This document shows, in pieces, positions 11,253 through 22,224 of a stretch of 64,000 bases of DNA. The stretch comes from Salticus scenicus (taxonomy: Eukaryota; Arthropoda; Arachnida; Araneae; Salticidae), in NCBI GenBank assembly GCA_963930645.1, contig OZ005651.1, positions 330,293,527 to 330,357,526 on the forward strand. The letters are read 5' to 3'. The position numbers and the translations under genes are program-made. How positions within the stretch are numbered: the stretch's first letter is position 1; every line of letters starts with the position of its first letter. Under the pieces are notes generated by a model that saw only the letters and a program-made list of their open reading frames with translations, did no database searches and was not told where the DNA came from.

Positions 11253-11748
11253 TTCTTATATTTTGCTTTGCTTTATCATTACTGTATTGCTTATACATGC
11301 TTATACACAGATTTACAAAACAAATACATTAGGGGTTAAAAAACATATGGAATTGGTATTTGTTAACACATTGTGATAATTAGATACAAGACTTTATTAC
11401 ATTATCAATTTGATATATGTTACAGACATAAAAATGAGTACCCATGTTTACTGTTTGTTATATGTAAATTTTATGACTCAATTTAAGTAATTTTTTTTTT
11501 TCCTCTCACTTGGTTTTCTATGCTGCTATATTGTATAACCTTGTTTTCTGCTCCGTATTTGTATTGGCTAGAACATTGAGTTGGTTAGGAAGAATTGTGT
11601 TTTTTTTAAATTTGAAAAGAAACTGAAGGTTTAGCTGTGGCCTTGACGGTCAAGGGGTTAAAAACATTATTAGACAGTTTAGTGCTAAAAAATTTCGCTA
11701 GTGTTAGGAATTTTTTTGTGGTGTTTTGCATTTGATTTAATTGTCAGT
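10252..11748 (+). other. Gypsy leader between 5' LTR and gag
   Basis: About 1.5 kb of AT-rich leader without a credible ORF, including an A-run of about 29 near 11222-11250. A primer-binding site should lie just after 10251; TGGTAGTCAGGAG near 10270 and TGGCACCGCGC near 10310 are candidates, but I cannot assign a tRNA. Confidence 0.55.
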
Positions 11749-12780
11749 ATGGGTGAAAAACCGGAAACAGGGGTTGAAAATAGCAGTAGTAAGGACGCTA
11801 CTCAGCCAAATGGCCCGACATCGGCCCTAAATATGGTCATTGCTCAGGATCCTGAAATTACTAAAGGTCGGCGTAGGGAATTTTTAATTGACAACCTCTC
11901 ACTAATCCCAGTGTTTACAGGTAGGGATCCTAATTTTTCGGTTACTGACTTCTTCCACAAAATTACGGAGTTAGCCGAGTATGCGGGATGGAAGGAAGAA
12001 GATTATTTTTTTGCAGTTAAGCAAAGGCTGGCCGGCGCTGCTCAACAGGTTTTTAGGGACTATGCCCATAATGTTAAAAGTTATAAAGAATTGGAAAAGT
12101 TGTTAAGAGACAGGTTCACCGAAAAACCAGATCTCCATCATGTCTTTAGTGATTTTTGGAACTTTTCTCAGAATATAAATATGCCGGTGCAGGACTTTAT
12201 TGTAAAAGCTAAACAAAAAGTAAAATTAGTGGTAAAAGCACAGAAAATTCCCGAGAGCGCGTGGGTTCAAACGGAGGAGGAGTGGCTTTTGGCTATGCTA
12301 GTTAAGAACCTCCATCCTAATATTAGAAGAGGTGTTATAGCTCGCTCCCCTATGTCAGTGTTAGAATTAGAACAAATTGCTTTAGCAGAAGAACGTGCTT
12401 TTAAAGCGACACAACCGTTTTTCGAAAACACGCAGCAGAGTCACAGTCAGCTAGAAATGGCTTGCGCTGCGCAAAGTACTAACAATCATGCTGAAGTATC
12501 AAACTCCCAGGTGTCAGGTCTCACAAATTTAATCGCGGACCTTACTGAACAAATTGCAAATCTAAGCTCAAAAGTGCAGGCGCTGGAGAGTAGAAACTTA
12601 AGGAGACCTCTACCTCGTCCAAAAAAAGAGGTAGTTTGCTATGCATGTGGAATCAAGGGGCATTACAAAAATGAATGTCGAAATACGAGAAATAGATTCG
12701 ACAGGCGACCTCGAGATGACAGGAATAGCCACCAACACAGAGCAAATGAACAAGCTAATGATGAGGAAAATTTAAACTAG
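11749..12780 (+). CDS. gag: Gag polyprotein of the Gypsy element
   Basis: The first ATG (11749) gives 343 residues; the open frame extends upstream to 11701 but only with a GTG. Residues about 40-250 form a capsid-like region with the helical composition usual for retrotransposon Gag, followed by a polar linker. A CCHC zinc knuckle (CYACGIKGHYKNEC, about residues 296-309) is followed by an Arg/His-rich nucleic-acid-binding tail. Gag packages the element RNA into cytoplasmic particles. It ends TAG at 12778-12780, immediately after the frameshift signal leading into pol. The frame is intact. Confidence 0.92.
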   Translation: MGEKPETGVENSSSKDATQPNGPTSALNMVIAQDPEITKGRRREFLIDNLSLIPVFTGRDPNFSVTDFFHKITELAEYAGWKEEDYFFAVKQRLAGAAQQVFRDYAHNVKSYKELEKLLRDRFTEKPDLHHVFSDFWNFSQNINMPVQDFIVKAKQKVKLVVKAQKIPESAWVQTEEEWLLAMLVKNLHPNIRRGVIARSPMSVLELEQIALAEERAFKATQPFFENTQQSHSQLEMACAAQSTNNHAEVSNSQVSGLTNLIADLTEQIANLSSKVQALESRNLRRPLPRPKKEVVCYACGIKGHYKNECRNTRNRFDRRPRDDRNSHQHRANEQANDEENLN

Positions 12781-15700
12781 TTAGGGTCTCGTCAGAGAGA
12801 GCGACTGCAGGGGACCCTGTGCGACAGTGTGAATCGCTCACCATACCGAAGGTTAGGTGTGAGGAGGGTGCTGGTAACCCTAAGGTAAATAACAGACATC
12901 ATGAAAGTGTGGAATTCACGGGCGGGAACTGGAAAACCTTAGGCTCCAAATTGCCAATAGTAGAAATGGAACTTAATAATGAGAAATGGCTTGGGCTAAT
13001 TGACTCAGGATCGAGCTGTAATATTGTGTCAGATGTTATTTTAAGAAATGTAAATTTGTGTAAAGTGCCATGTCAAGTAAATTTAAAAACTCTGTTGGGG
13101 GGGGATGTAACAATTCAGGATAAAGTAGAACTGCAATTCAAATTGGGAAACAAGTATTTTACTGATAATTTCAATATTGCTAGGGGTTGCATGTCACCAA
13201 ATTTCCAACTAATTTTAGGGGTGCCTTGGTTGTTGAAATTTCAAATCCAAATAAATTGTAAAGATAAAATGCTTAGTGGGGAAAATTTTCAGTGTCCTAT
13301 TTTTGCACAAAACTGCGAAAGTGTAAATTTTATTGATTCAAGTGTAAAATCCATTCCAGTTTATACTAAACAAAAACTTGTGTTACCCCCAAATTCTGAA
13401 ACTATCATTAATGTAAAAATTAGAGATTTTAATTGTGTAAATACGGAAAATGTTTTAATATATCCACATAAATTTATTGGGGAATCTGCTGTGATTAGCC
13501 ACACCATCTGCCAAAATTCTCCTAACAACTTTAAGGTCAAAATTTTAAACTTGAATGAAGCTCCTGTCCATGTAAATAAAAATTCACAGGTCGGTTTTAT
13601 GGAGGAAATTGTTAGTGACCAGTCTGAGGAATATGTGAATTGTGCTGAGGAGGAGGAGATTGGGGAGGTAGAAAACATTAACCTGGAATGGGACACAAAT
13701 TTTAAATTAGACCACTTAGATTTAGATTTAAAAGTCAAAGTAGAAAATTTTTTAAAAAACAACTCTGATGTGTTTGCGGCTTCAGTTCTAGATCTCCCTG
13801 GCTGCGACACGGTTCTCCACAACATTAAGTTAGACGACAAAACTCCAGTTAGATGTACCCCATACAGAGTGCCATACAATTTGCGGAATGAATTGGATAG
13901 TCAAATAAACACCCTACTAGAAGCAAAAATTTTAGTACCGTCAAATTCTCAGTACGCGTCACCAGTGATTTTGGTTAAAAAGGCAGACGGGTCTTTTCGT
14001 CTGGCGTGTGATTTCAGAAAATTGAATAAAAAAATTGCTAATGACAGTTATCCGATCCCGAACATAGCCGAAACCATTGACTCGCTGGCTGGGGCCAAGT
14101 ATTTTTCAACCATGGACCTCACCAGTGGTTTCTTTCAACAAAAAATTCCTCCCGATCAACAACATCTCACAGCAATTGTGACACACGACAAGCTTTTACA
14201 GTGGACTAGAAGTCCATTCGGACTTAAGTCATCCCCCGCTGCATTTCAAAGGTTAATGAACGTTGTGTTGAGTGGGTTGTCAGATCTTAATATCCTAATT
14301 TACATTGATGACATTTGTGTGTCATCAAGAGACATTGATTCACACTTTCAAAAGCTAGAAATTGTTTTCAACAGGTTAAGGCAACACAATCTAAAACTAA
14401 AACCGGCCAAATGCCATTTCTTTAAATCAGAGATTACTTTTCTGGGTTTCCAAATTAGCGACGGAGAAATTTTTCCAGCCAAAAAGAACGTGGAAGTCAT
14501 AGAAAAAATCAAACGTCCTTCAAATAGGAAACAAGTTCGGTCTTTTCTTGGGTCAGTGGGTTTTTACAGGCGTCACATTTGTGACTACTCTAAAAGGTCA
14601 ATTACACTCACTAATCTGACAAAAGAAAAAAATAAATTCGTGTGGTCACAGAAGGCTGAGGATGAGTTTCAGGACTTAAAGCATGAACTAATGAGAATCC
14701 CATCTTTAAAATTACCAGACATGTCCAAAGATTTTATTATTTACACAGACAGCTCAGCTGTTGCTCTGGGAGCGGTTTTATGCCAACCAGATGAGGAAAA
14801 TTTTCCGTACCCGGTAGCTTTCGCTAGTCGGAAACTGAAGGAGGTGGAATCGAGATATTCAGCGACAGAGCGGGAGTTACTAGCTTTGGTCTGGGCTGTA
14901 CAGTACTTTAAATGTTATGTTTTTAATAGGAAATTCACTATATACACTGACCATGCTGCCCTTACGCACGCTTTAAAACTCAAAGACCCCACTTCTAGGA
15001 TTGCGCGGTGGTTATGCGCTCTTAGCGAATTTGACTTTGTTTCTCGCTATATCAAAGGGAAGTGCAATTCTGTGGCGGATTTTCTGTCCAGGTTTGTTGA
15101 ACATTCTATGGAGATTACCAATAATGAAGGTGTGGAAAACTGTTTTGTGTCCGAGAGGGCTACTCAGGAGATTCAGGTTGATGATAGGTGCGAGTTGTTA
15201 AAAGATATCCAGTTTGCTCAAAGCAATGATCAATTTTGTAAATATGTAAATAATAGAATTTTTAAAGAATTACCAATCAATCCTAAAGGGTATAATTTTT
15301 TTGTAAAAAATGAGGTGTTGATGTGCAAAAGGGTGAGTCCAAAGTCCAGAAAGGAGGCAGGTGAAAAAATAGTTGTGCCAAAGGCTCTGGTTCCCACTAT
15401 TTTTAGGTTAACGCATGAATCTAATGTGGCGTGTCATGCAGGTTTTTTTAAAACTCTACATCGTGTTAAGGAAAATTACTATTGGCAGGGGATGTTTGCG
15501 GATGTCAAAAGACTTGTGGCCTCTTGCCAGTCTTGTCTGGAGTTTAGGGCCCATAAACCCAAGAGGTTGGCTGAACTCCAGAGGTTGGAGATCCCAGAGT
15601 ACCCTTTTTCTACAATACATTCGGATATTTGTGGGCCTTATCCCACTACCGAAAAGGGGAATAAATTTATTATTGTCTTCATTGATAGTTTTACGAAGTG

Positions 15701-16901
15701 GTGTGAAGCCTTTGCAGTGCCCAACATAACATCGGATACGATAGCTGACGCATTGGCAGAATTTGTTTGTAGGCATGGGACTCCTGAGAAAATAATTACT
15801 GACCGAGGAAAAAATTATATGAGTGAAGCAATCGAGCAGGTGTATGAGAGATTAGGAATCAGGCACATACATACCACAAGTTTCCACCCTAGCTCAAATG
15901 CGAAGGTAGAACGTAACCATGCCACTATGAATAGTGCCCTTGCACATCTAGTCAATAGTAACCATAACGACTGGGACGAGAAGTTAAAGTTTGGACTGTT
16001 GGCGCTCCGCTCCAGTGTGCACTCAACGATAAATGAGACTCCCTTTTTTGTGACTCATGGTAGGGACATGAAACTACCGTATAATGCGCTTGAGACTAGT
16101 GTTCCTCGGAACTATAATGATTGCCCCTCCTATTGCGACCAATTAATTCCCTCATTGCAACAGGTCTTTTCACAAACAAAAAGATTCTTAGAGCAAGCTG
16201 CTGACAAACAAGAAAAGCTTCGTAGTAAAATTGCCGTAGATAAAAAAATAAAAGTAGGTAGTCTGGTCATGCTGTTTACTCCTACCATAAAACCGGGTTT
16301 GTGTAAGAAATTCAATAAAGTCAATAGGGGTCCTTTCCGGGTGATTCGCAAACTGAATGAGGTTAACTTTGAAATACAAGAGGTGCGCAACAATAAAAAT
16401 GTCCAAATTGTGCACGTGGATAGGCTTACAAAAATGATTGATAAACCTGTCTTCCCTGAGTTTGTGAGAGACGGTAGCACTGAGCAGGGTAGTGGGGTAA
16501 CTCCTGCTGTTGTGGAGAACTCCGGTGAGAAAGAGGTTTTTGTAGATCGGTATGAGTTACGTAGACGAGAGAGGTTGGAGAAAAGAAAGAAACGGCTAGT
16601 GTTTCGCTCTAGTGAAATTGAGGACACCTTGTTGGGGGTTGGCCTGGATAACCAACTGCAGAATTTCACAACCCAGGTTGATAGCACAGTTACGGACAGG
16701 GATGGCAGTTCTAGCGAGCATGTTGGCGCACAGGTGTCCCAGGCTAGTCTCTCTTCTCTCGGTGGTCACAGGGCCTTGTCACCAACAGTGAGTGAGGCAG
16801 AAGAGAGTAGTTTTCAACAAAGGGGGGTAGGTGCTCATAACACAGTACCGATAGCATTTCACTCTTATAACCTTCGCCCTAGAAATAGGCGAAATTTGTA
16901 A
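12765..16901 (+). CDS. pol: Pol polyprotein of the Gypsy element (protease, RT, RNase H, integrase)
   Basis: The open frame starts just inside gag (12765) with no ATG near its start, so it is expected as a Gag-Pol fusion made by -1 frameshifting. Counting from 12819: protease with DSGS (62-65); RT with YIDD (495-498); RNase H with TDSS (Asp 644); integrase zinc finger HHCC (His 866 to Cys 903 and following Cys); catalytic D936, D995 and E1031, the last pair 35 residues apart (DD35E). A GPF-type motif follows the core. The C-terminus is a charged tail ending in YNLRPRNRR. All catalytic residues are present and there is no stop, so the enzyme set looks intact. Smaller frames at 13361-13879, 15001-15201, 15415-15776 and 16130-16687 are shadows. 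Confidence 0.95.
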   Translation, partial: GKFKLVRVSSERATAGDPVRQCESLTIPKVRCEEGAGNPKVNNRHHESVEFTGGNWKTLGSKLPIVEMELNNEKWLGLIDSGSSCNIVSDVILRNVNLCKVPCQVNLKTLLGGDVTIQDKVELQFKLGNKYFTDNFNIARGCMSPNFQLILGVPWLLKFQIQINCKDKMLSGENFQCPIFAQNCESVNFIDSSVKSIPVYTKQKLVLPPNSETIINVKIRDFNCVNTENVLIYPHKFIGESAVISHTICQNSPNNFKVKILNLNEAPVHVNKNSQVGFMEEIVSDQSEEYVNCAEEEEIGEVENINLEWDTNFKLDHLDLDLKVKVENFLKNNSDVFAASVLDLPGCDTVLHNIKLDDKTPVRCTPYRVPYNLRNELDSQINTLLEAKILVPSNSQYASPVILVKKADGSFRLACDFRKLNKKIANDSYPIPNIAETIDSLAGAKYFSTMDLTSGFFQQKIPPDQQHLTAIVTHDKLLQWTRSPFGLKSSPAAFQRLMNVVLSGLSDLNILIYIDDICVSSRDIDSHFQKLEIVFNRLRQHNLKLKPAKCHFFKSEITFLGFQISDGEIFPAKKNVEVIEKIKRPSNRKQVRSFLGSVGFYRRHICDYSKRSITLTNLTKEKNKFVWSQKAEDEFQDLKHELMRIPSLKLPDMSKDFIIYTDSSAVALGAVLCQPDEENFPYPVAFASRKLKEVESRYSATERELLALVWAVQYFKCYVFNRKFTIYTDHAALTHALKLKDPTSRIARWLCALSEFDFVSRYIKGKCNSVADFLSRFVEHSMEITNNEGVENCFVSERATQEIQVDDRCELLKDIQFAQSNDQFCKYVNNRIFKELPINPKGYNFFVKNEVLMCKRVSPKSRKEAGEKIVVPKALVPTIFRLTHESNVACHAGFFKTLHRVKENYYWQGMFADVKRLVASCQSCLEFRAHKPKRLAELQRLEIPEYPFSTIHSDICGPYPTTEKGNKFIIVFIDSFTKWCEAFAVPNITSDTIADALAEFVCRHGTPEKIITDRGKNYMSEAIEQVYERLGIRHIHTTSFHPSSNAKVERNHATMNSALAHLVNSNHNDWDEKLKFGLLALRSSVHSTINETPFFVTHGRDMKLPYNALETSVPRNYNDCPSYCDQLIPSLQQVFSQTKRFLEQAADKQEKLRSKIAVDKKIKVGSLVMLFTPTIKPGLCKKFNKVNRGPFRVIRKLNEVNFEIQEVRNNKNVQIVHVDRLTKMIDKPVFPEFVRDGSTEQGSGVTPAVVENSGEKEVFVDRYELRRRERLEKRKKRLVFRSSEIEDTLLGVGLDNQLQNFTTQVDSTVTDRDGSSSEHVGAQVSQASLSSLGGHRALSPTVSEAEESSFQQRGVGAHNTVPIAFHSYNLRPRNRRNL
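12768..12839 (+). promoter_or_regulatory. Programmed -1 ribosomal frameshift signal between gag and pol
   Basis: The last gag codons carry two overlapping slippery heptamers in the correct frame, A AAT TTA and T TTA AAC (12768-12777), directly before the TAG stop. Pol is open in the -1 frame from 12765. After a 5-nt spacer a 6-bp stem can form: AGGGTC (12783-12788) with GACCCT (12813-12818). GAGCGA in its loop (12799-12804) can pair with TCGCTC (12834-12839), which would make an H-type pseudoknot. The same heptamers are known frameshift sites in retroviruses and coronaviruses. The arrangement is seen directly; its activity is inferred. Confidence 0.8.
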
Positions 16902-17026
16902 ATATAAAATTTTTTTTTTGTAAATAGTTGTATATTTGTTAGTAGATTTTTTGCATATCATTCTTTTTTTGTAGTATAACTAGTAATCTTAATATTTTCG
17001 AAAGGGTGCTTTCAGTGGGAAATATT

Positions 17027-17058
<32 letters not shown>

Positions 17059-17184
17059 CAGTTATGGGGGGTAAGAAAATATTGGGCTCTGAAGCTGTTG
17101 AGCAGACGGTCAAAAGTTTTTTTTTATATATTTTCTCCTTTGCCCTGTATATGAGTAAGGTTCGGCTGTCCTCGAGCAATGTTA

Positions 17185-17218
<34 letters not shown>

Positions 17219-17246
17219 AAGTGTAAAAATAGAAAAATGTAAAAAC

Positions 17247-17284
<38 letters not shown>

Positions 17285-18605
17285 TACAATCGCGGCAGCA
17301 TGTGCACTTACTTAATAATCTAGTGTGATATATTTTGTGTAATGTATTTCTGGGCGCACAATTTTATGTCATGGCGTTCTTTTGACGTTAGTAGTACCGT
17401 GTGCCAGTCAAAGTGTTTGCACTGTTAGAAATTATCTCGGGGCAGGTCACAACTTTGGGGTAACCATGCATGGTGTTATTTGCATAATGAGCAGAAAGCA
17501 AGGTTGGTCAAAATTTGTAAAATGGTGTATTTAGTGCTTGTCTATATCATCTGCTCAAGACTGTGTTTACTCCAAGAAACTGTGTTATAAGACTGTATGT
17601 ATAATTACACACACTGTGAACTGATATTACATTACGTATTTTGGACAATTATTTTGGAACTGCTACAAGATATATATGAACATTTTTATTGTAATAAATA
17701 TAAACTTTAACACGGAATGTCAGACTTCCGCGTCCAGCAATGAACAATAGTGTATCACATTATATTAAATTTTGGTTGACCTGTGTAATATTTCCTTAGT
17801 TATATTTTTTTTTTTCTCAAAACTGTGTGTTGAAAAATAAGTGCTGAAAGTATATTATTAAAAGCAATTGTGTATTTCTAGAGAAAAGGCTCAATCATGT
17901 AAATTTTTTTTTTGAAGGAATATTTCATTTTTTTTTTTGGTTTGCTGTGCTTTTGATGTATCATGTAAATAGCTGTAACAGTTTGGTCATTATGTGGAGG
18001 TTTTCCAAAAACAACAGAGGCCAACCCAGTGTTCTCCCCTTTATTTTGATCTAATATTTTGAGGTGAAAGGAGTATTCCTGTTTTCAGTAAATTATATGT
18101 CAGGCGGATGGGTATGCAGTGAATATTGATCTGTAGAGTCTTTAAGTATCTCAATAGTAACTTTTTTTTAAGTTGGCAATCTTTATACGGCAATAGTGTA
18201 GCTTGTGTGTTCATACTGTCCTGGGAAATGGTAGGGTGTGTGGGAAGAGCGATCGGCTTTCCACAGGCTCGGCAGGAACTGGTGATTAGAGGTTTACATG
18301 TCTCGGGTCGATGTTTGATCTGCGGTAATGGGAGTTCTAGTTGCAGGTTGTTGGCTGTTGCAGGGATGGTTTGTTGCAAGTGTGGTTTCTATTATTAAAA
18401 AAAAAAAAAAAATAAATAAATAAATAAATAGATAATAAATGTCATTATTTAAAAAAAAAAAAAAAAAAAAAACACATCTAGTAGTTTAAAGCTCTCATTT
18501 AAAAACTTTTCTTGCTGCATACTCGGACGCTGGTACAATATGTGGTGTTCCTGGCTGTGTCTGATTTATTTATTTTTTTTTTTTTCTCTGTGACGGGAGG
18601 GTAGT
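16902..18605 (+). other. Long 3' non-coding region of the Gypsy element
   Basis: About 1.7 kb between pol and the 3' LTR. It holds several long A-runs (near 17032-17058, 17187-17215, 17250-17280, 18397-18412 and 18451-18471). No envelope-like ORF with a signal peptide and membrane anchor is seen. A 90-residue Cys-containing frame (18126-18398) is open but resembles nothing I know. A purine-rich GACGGGAGGGTAG just before 18606 is the likely polypurine tract. Confidence 0.6.
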
Positions 18606-20810
18606 TATCACAGCGTATATTGAGTCTTTTGGTGCTGTGATTAACTTTTTCGTTTTTCAAGAAATTATCTTTCGCAATTAAAGAAATAATTTAACAGATA
18701 TAATTAATCTTTCGTGCTGGGATTCAATTTTTCCCCCTTTTCCAAGAAATTTTCTTTTCCAATTAAACAAATAGCTTAACAGGTGGGGGTGATTAAATAA
18801 AAAAAAAAAAAAAAAAAAAAGAAAAATGTAAATACATGTTAAGAAATATGTAAAAATGCTTAGGAAAATAAGAAGAATAGTTTGTATAGAGATAATCCGA
18901 GGGTGAGAGCATCCTTTGTGTATGGGATCAAGATTACAAATTCCATGGGGGAATTTGGGTAAACAAAATATATTCTAGAAAGTATGTTGAAAATATGAGA
19001 TTCTTTGTTCCAGTTTCACGAGCAAAGCATTCATTTTGTTAAGCTGCTTTGGGAAACAGCTGTAAATGCCATCGTTCTGGAATGCATATTGCATCTGCAT
19101 AGGGAAAGCTAGTATTCAAAAATCCTTTCTCTCTTTTCCTTTTTTATCGAAGTGAAGCGTGAAACGTGACCTCGAAACAGATGGCTGAAGAAAACAGCTG
19201 ATAAGCGGGGATCCCCCCTTTTCACTCCGTTCTGTGACGTGAGCACAAGAATTTCCATATGAAAATCACAGGGGAGGGGTCACAAGCTGTACCTCGTGGT
19301 TTTTCTACGCATTCATTCGGCGTAGTGGGTTTGCTGATGTATCATGGGGAGAGGAAGGCGGGGCGACTGCTTTCCCCTCCCGGTTTGGATAAAAAGTGGA
19401 CATTTTTAGTTTTTGGGGAAGAAAAAAAAAAGAAAAAAAAAAGATGAGATGAGTCTTCTCGTTTGGGAAGTAGTGAGTACTTGATCTGATTGAGACTCGC
19501 TGGTTTAGGCGAAGTGTGGTCGCAAGATAGTTTTTTTTTATGAGAAGAGATTGGAGGCAGGTTTGGTTCGCTTGCTCGTGATAAGCAGAGGCTGATGTGA
19601 GATCTCTGGAGGCTAGTTTTTCCTCGTGATATCTAGTGGTGGGCTGAAGATAATGATGAAAGGTCGAGCGAATCTTGGGTAGTTTTTTATGAGACGGGTC
19701 GTAAGGAAGGTAGAGCAGCGAGTTGTAAAAGAAGGAAGAAGAAACGAAGAGTGTTATGAGAAGGGAGTGAACCGTACGAGCTATGCATGCCGGTGGTGGT
19801 TTTTCGAAAAAATTAAGCTGGTGCTATTAAGTTAATGGAATCGAGCTATATTTTTCCCTGAAAGCAAAAGTTGTCGGAGCCCTTATAAAAGAGACGAGTG
19901 AGCGTATGGCTGAAAAGCTGGATAATTTCGCTGTTCCTGAACGAAGGTACCCGGAGTGTAGAAGTATTGACGTTTCCCGATGGATGCTTTGTCCTTAAAG
20001 TGGTTGTGAAAAAACTCTCCTCGACGCTTGGCGGAACTGTTGCAGCTAAAATACCAAATGTTATGTAAGTCAATTATTATATTCATGTCTTTAATTATTC
20101 CTGCTTCTTGTATATTGTTGCTTCACTTAAAATGTATTAATTTTTTTTAAGATAGTAATTTTGTGTTGGTATGTAAGGACGAATGGTCCAGTTCAACACT
20201 AGCTTCTGTATCATGATGGTATATTTTCCCTTATTCTGCTGAAAGTTAAACGTTAAGAAATATAGTGTAATCCTACTGTAGTCTAATTAAAAATTGGTAT
20301 ATGTTAAAAGCTCAAATTTTAGTGTTGGTGATCCTTTGGGAAAGTATTGTTTTTTTTTATTTAATTGTGTCAGAGAAAAGATAACAATGAAAAATTAATT
20401 ACACTAGAGAAACAAGTTTATTTTCTTTATTTACTCTTGTCTGCGGGTAGTGTTTACCCATTTTTCTGAACTAGGGTTGTGCGATAGAAAAGTTAATAAG
20501 TAAAAGATAAATTTTAAGAACACAACGCGAATTTATCTTTAATGTTTGTTTTTGTTTAATTCTATACGATCACCTTATCTTTCTTTAAGTTACAAGGAAA
20601 ATTATAATTGGATAACTTAAACATTTTTTTTATTATTAAGGAAATAATTACATTTGTTTTTATGTCGTTATTATTTAAAATCTAGTAAATAATCACGACT
20701 TTAGGTTTAAAGTTGAAGCCAAAGGCAACTTAAACTAAATGAATATTATTTTAAAGTTAAATAGATTTGAATCTTAAATTTAAAAACTTAGCCTAAATAA
20801 AAATATGATA
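18606..20810 (+). repeat. 3' LTR (2,205 bp)
   Basis: Matches the 5' LTR base for base by eye apart from one extra A in the run near 19430-19442. It ends ATATGATA at 20810, followed by the ATAT target duplication and array sequence. Confidence 0.93.
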
Positions 20811-22224
20811 ATATATAACCTAATTTACTTAAAACTGACATATTATCATACAAGAGAAATCTGTTTTTATGTATGCCCGTTTATCGTGAAATTAAAATAT
20901 AAGAGGATGAGCGAATTGTGGAAAAACAAGAAGTCATATTAAATTAGCGGAAGACATTAAGTTAACAGTTATACAAGAAATTTTGCATTATTATTGTAAA
21001 ATTATGTAATGTGGATGCGTCCAGAAGAAATACATCGTAACAATAGGTCTCAAATCTTCTAAATAAATAAAGTAAAGCAGTACTAATACTAACAGGAGAC
21101 TTGGCGTTGGAATATTAAAACCCGAATAAACTACTAAGTCAGAAACGCCAAAGAAAAATATTGGAAATGCATACAGCTGTTTCGGTAGCCTGACGCGTAC
21201 CGTCTTCATTGCAAAAATGATTTTTTGCAGTGAAGACGGCACGCCTTTTTGCAATGAAGTCATCTTTTTTGCACTTTGTCACGCTTTTTGCACTGAAGAC
21301 GGTACACTTAAGGCTACCAAAACAGCTGTATGCATTTCCAATATTTTTCTTTGGCGTTTCTGACGTAGTAGTTTATTCGGGTTTTAATATAGCAGTACTA
21401 GCCATGGTGTTGATAGATTCAATACGGCTCGTGCTGTAGTCATGGTACCCGTTTCAGTTATCTTGAGTAGATAACAGTTAACTTCATTTACGCTGTTAGC
21501 TGATACGTTGTACGCCAATTCCTCTTATACCATTCCTCAGAGTCAGGTTACCTTCTCACCAACTGCTAAATGTATTTAGATGCGCTTTTACATGAAATTT
21601 AGTAGATAAAATGTTCTGCAGTTTTTCGTTGAAAAAGTTACTGGTGTACTTATGAATATTTATGTGTATTATTTACTTTAAAAATAACTCCAAATAGTAA
21701 ATTCAGTGTGGTGTTGAATCGCTGTGCTAGATGATAGATATACATAAATTGCGTAGTAATCCTATCATGATCTTCAAGCATATAGTTGTGACTTAATTAA
21801 AATTTTTTGTCTGAGCACTAACGGTAAAAAGAAACACTCAGTGAAAGTTATGCTGAAACAATAAAAATGTGGTGTGCAGTCCGAAAATTTGCATTATAAT
21901 GTGTTTCAATCGAAAGAATTTCTTTTAGATTAGGAAAGTACTTTTTATTTCATTCCCAAGAAAGGTTTTTGTATTTGCTCTTATACATAAAATATTTTGT
22001 TAATGTAAATAAATACATGGAAATTTTCTTAAAATTCTGCAAACACTTAACAAATTATATTTTGTGTGCTCGTAACAAAACGATTTCTGTACTTCTAATA
22101 AAAATTTGGTTCAAAACAATAACTTAAAAAATAAAATTGTAGATTTAATCAAATCCGTCCATTGCGACTAAAAATGGGTAGTAAAATATAAGCTTATTTG
22201 AAATATATGAAAAATCGCACTTAC
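20811..22224 (-). other. Unit sequence between the Gypsy element and exon 3
   Basis: The continuation of the unit interrupted at 8047. It contains the first foldback MITE and otherwise ordinary intron sequence up to the donor of exon 3. Confidence 0.75.
21086..21391. mobile_element. Foldback MITE, copy 1
   Basis: A 306-bp insertion flanked by GCAGTACTA (21077-21085 and 21392-21400), a 9-bp target duplication. Units without it have a single GCAGTACTAGCC. Its two arms, from ATTAAAACCCGAATAAAC to its inverse GTTTATTCGGGTTTTAAT, are about 75 bp and nearly perfect inverted repeats around a loop rich in TTTTTTGCA and GAAGACGG. No coding capacity; the open frames at 20991-21439 are produced by the arms. 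The 9-bp duplication recalls Mutator-like elements. Confidence 0.75.

Larger units (their letters stand above)
8048..20810 (+). mobile_element. Complete young Ty3/Gypsy LTR retrotransposon (12.8 kb)
   Basis: Two direct LTRs (8048-10251 and 18606-20810) enclose gag and pol. The 4-bp duplication ATAT (8044-8047, 20811-20814) restores the empty site AATGATATATAACC seen in sister units. I compared the LTRs by eye along their length and noticed only a one-base difference in an A-run, so the insertion is recent. Domain order protease-RT-RNase H-integrase defines the Ty3/Gypsy (Metaviridae) type. No env-like ORF was found between pol and the 3' LTR. It lies antisense to the host gene, inside an intron. 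Confidence 0.95.

Noticed and set aside
16902..18605. Possible env gene of an errantivirus-like element
   Set aside because: The longest sense frame is 90 residues with no signal peptide, glycosylation pattern or membrane anchor.
21086..21439. ORFs of 69-90 residues around the foldback MITE (also at 23852, 30936, 56754, 56930)
   Set aside because: They come from the inverted arms read in both directions and differ between copies according to loop indels.
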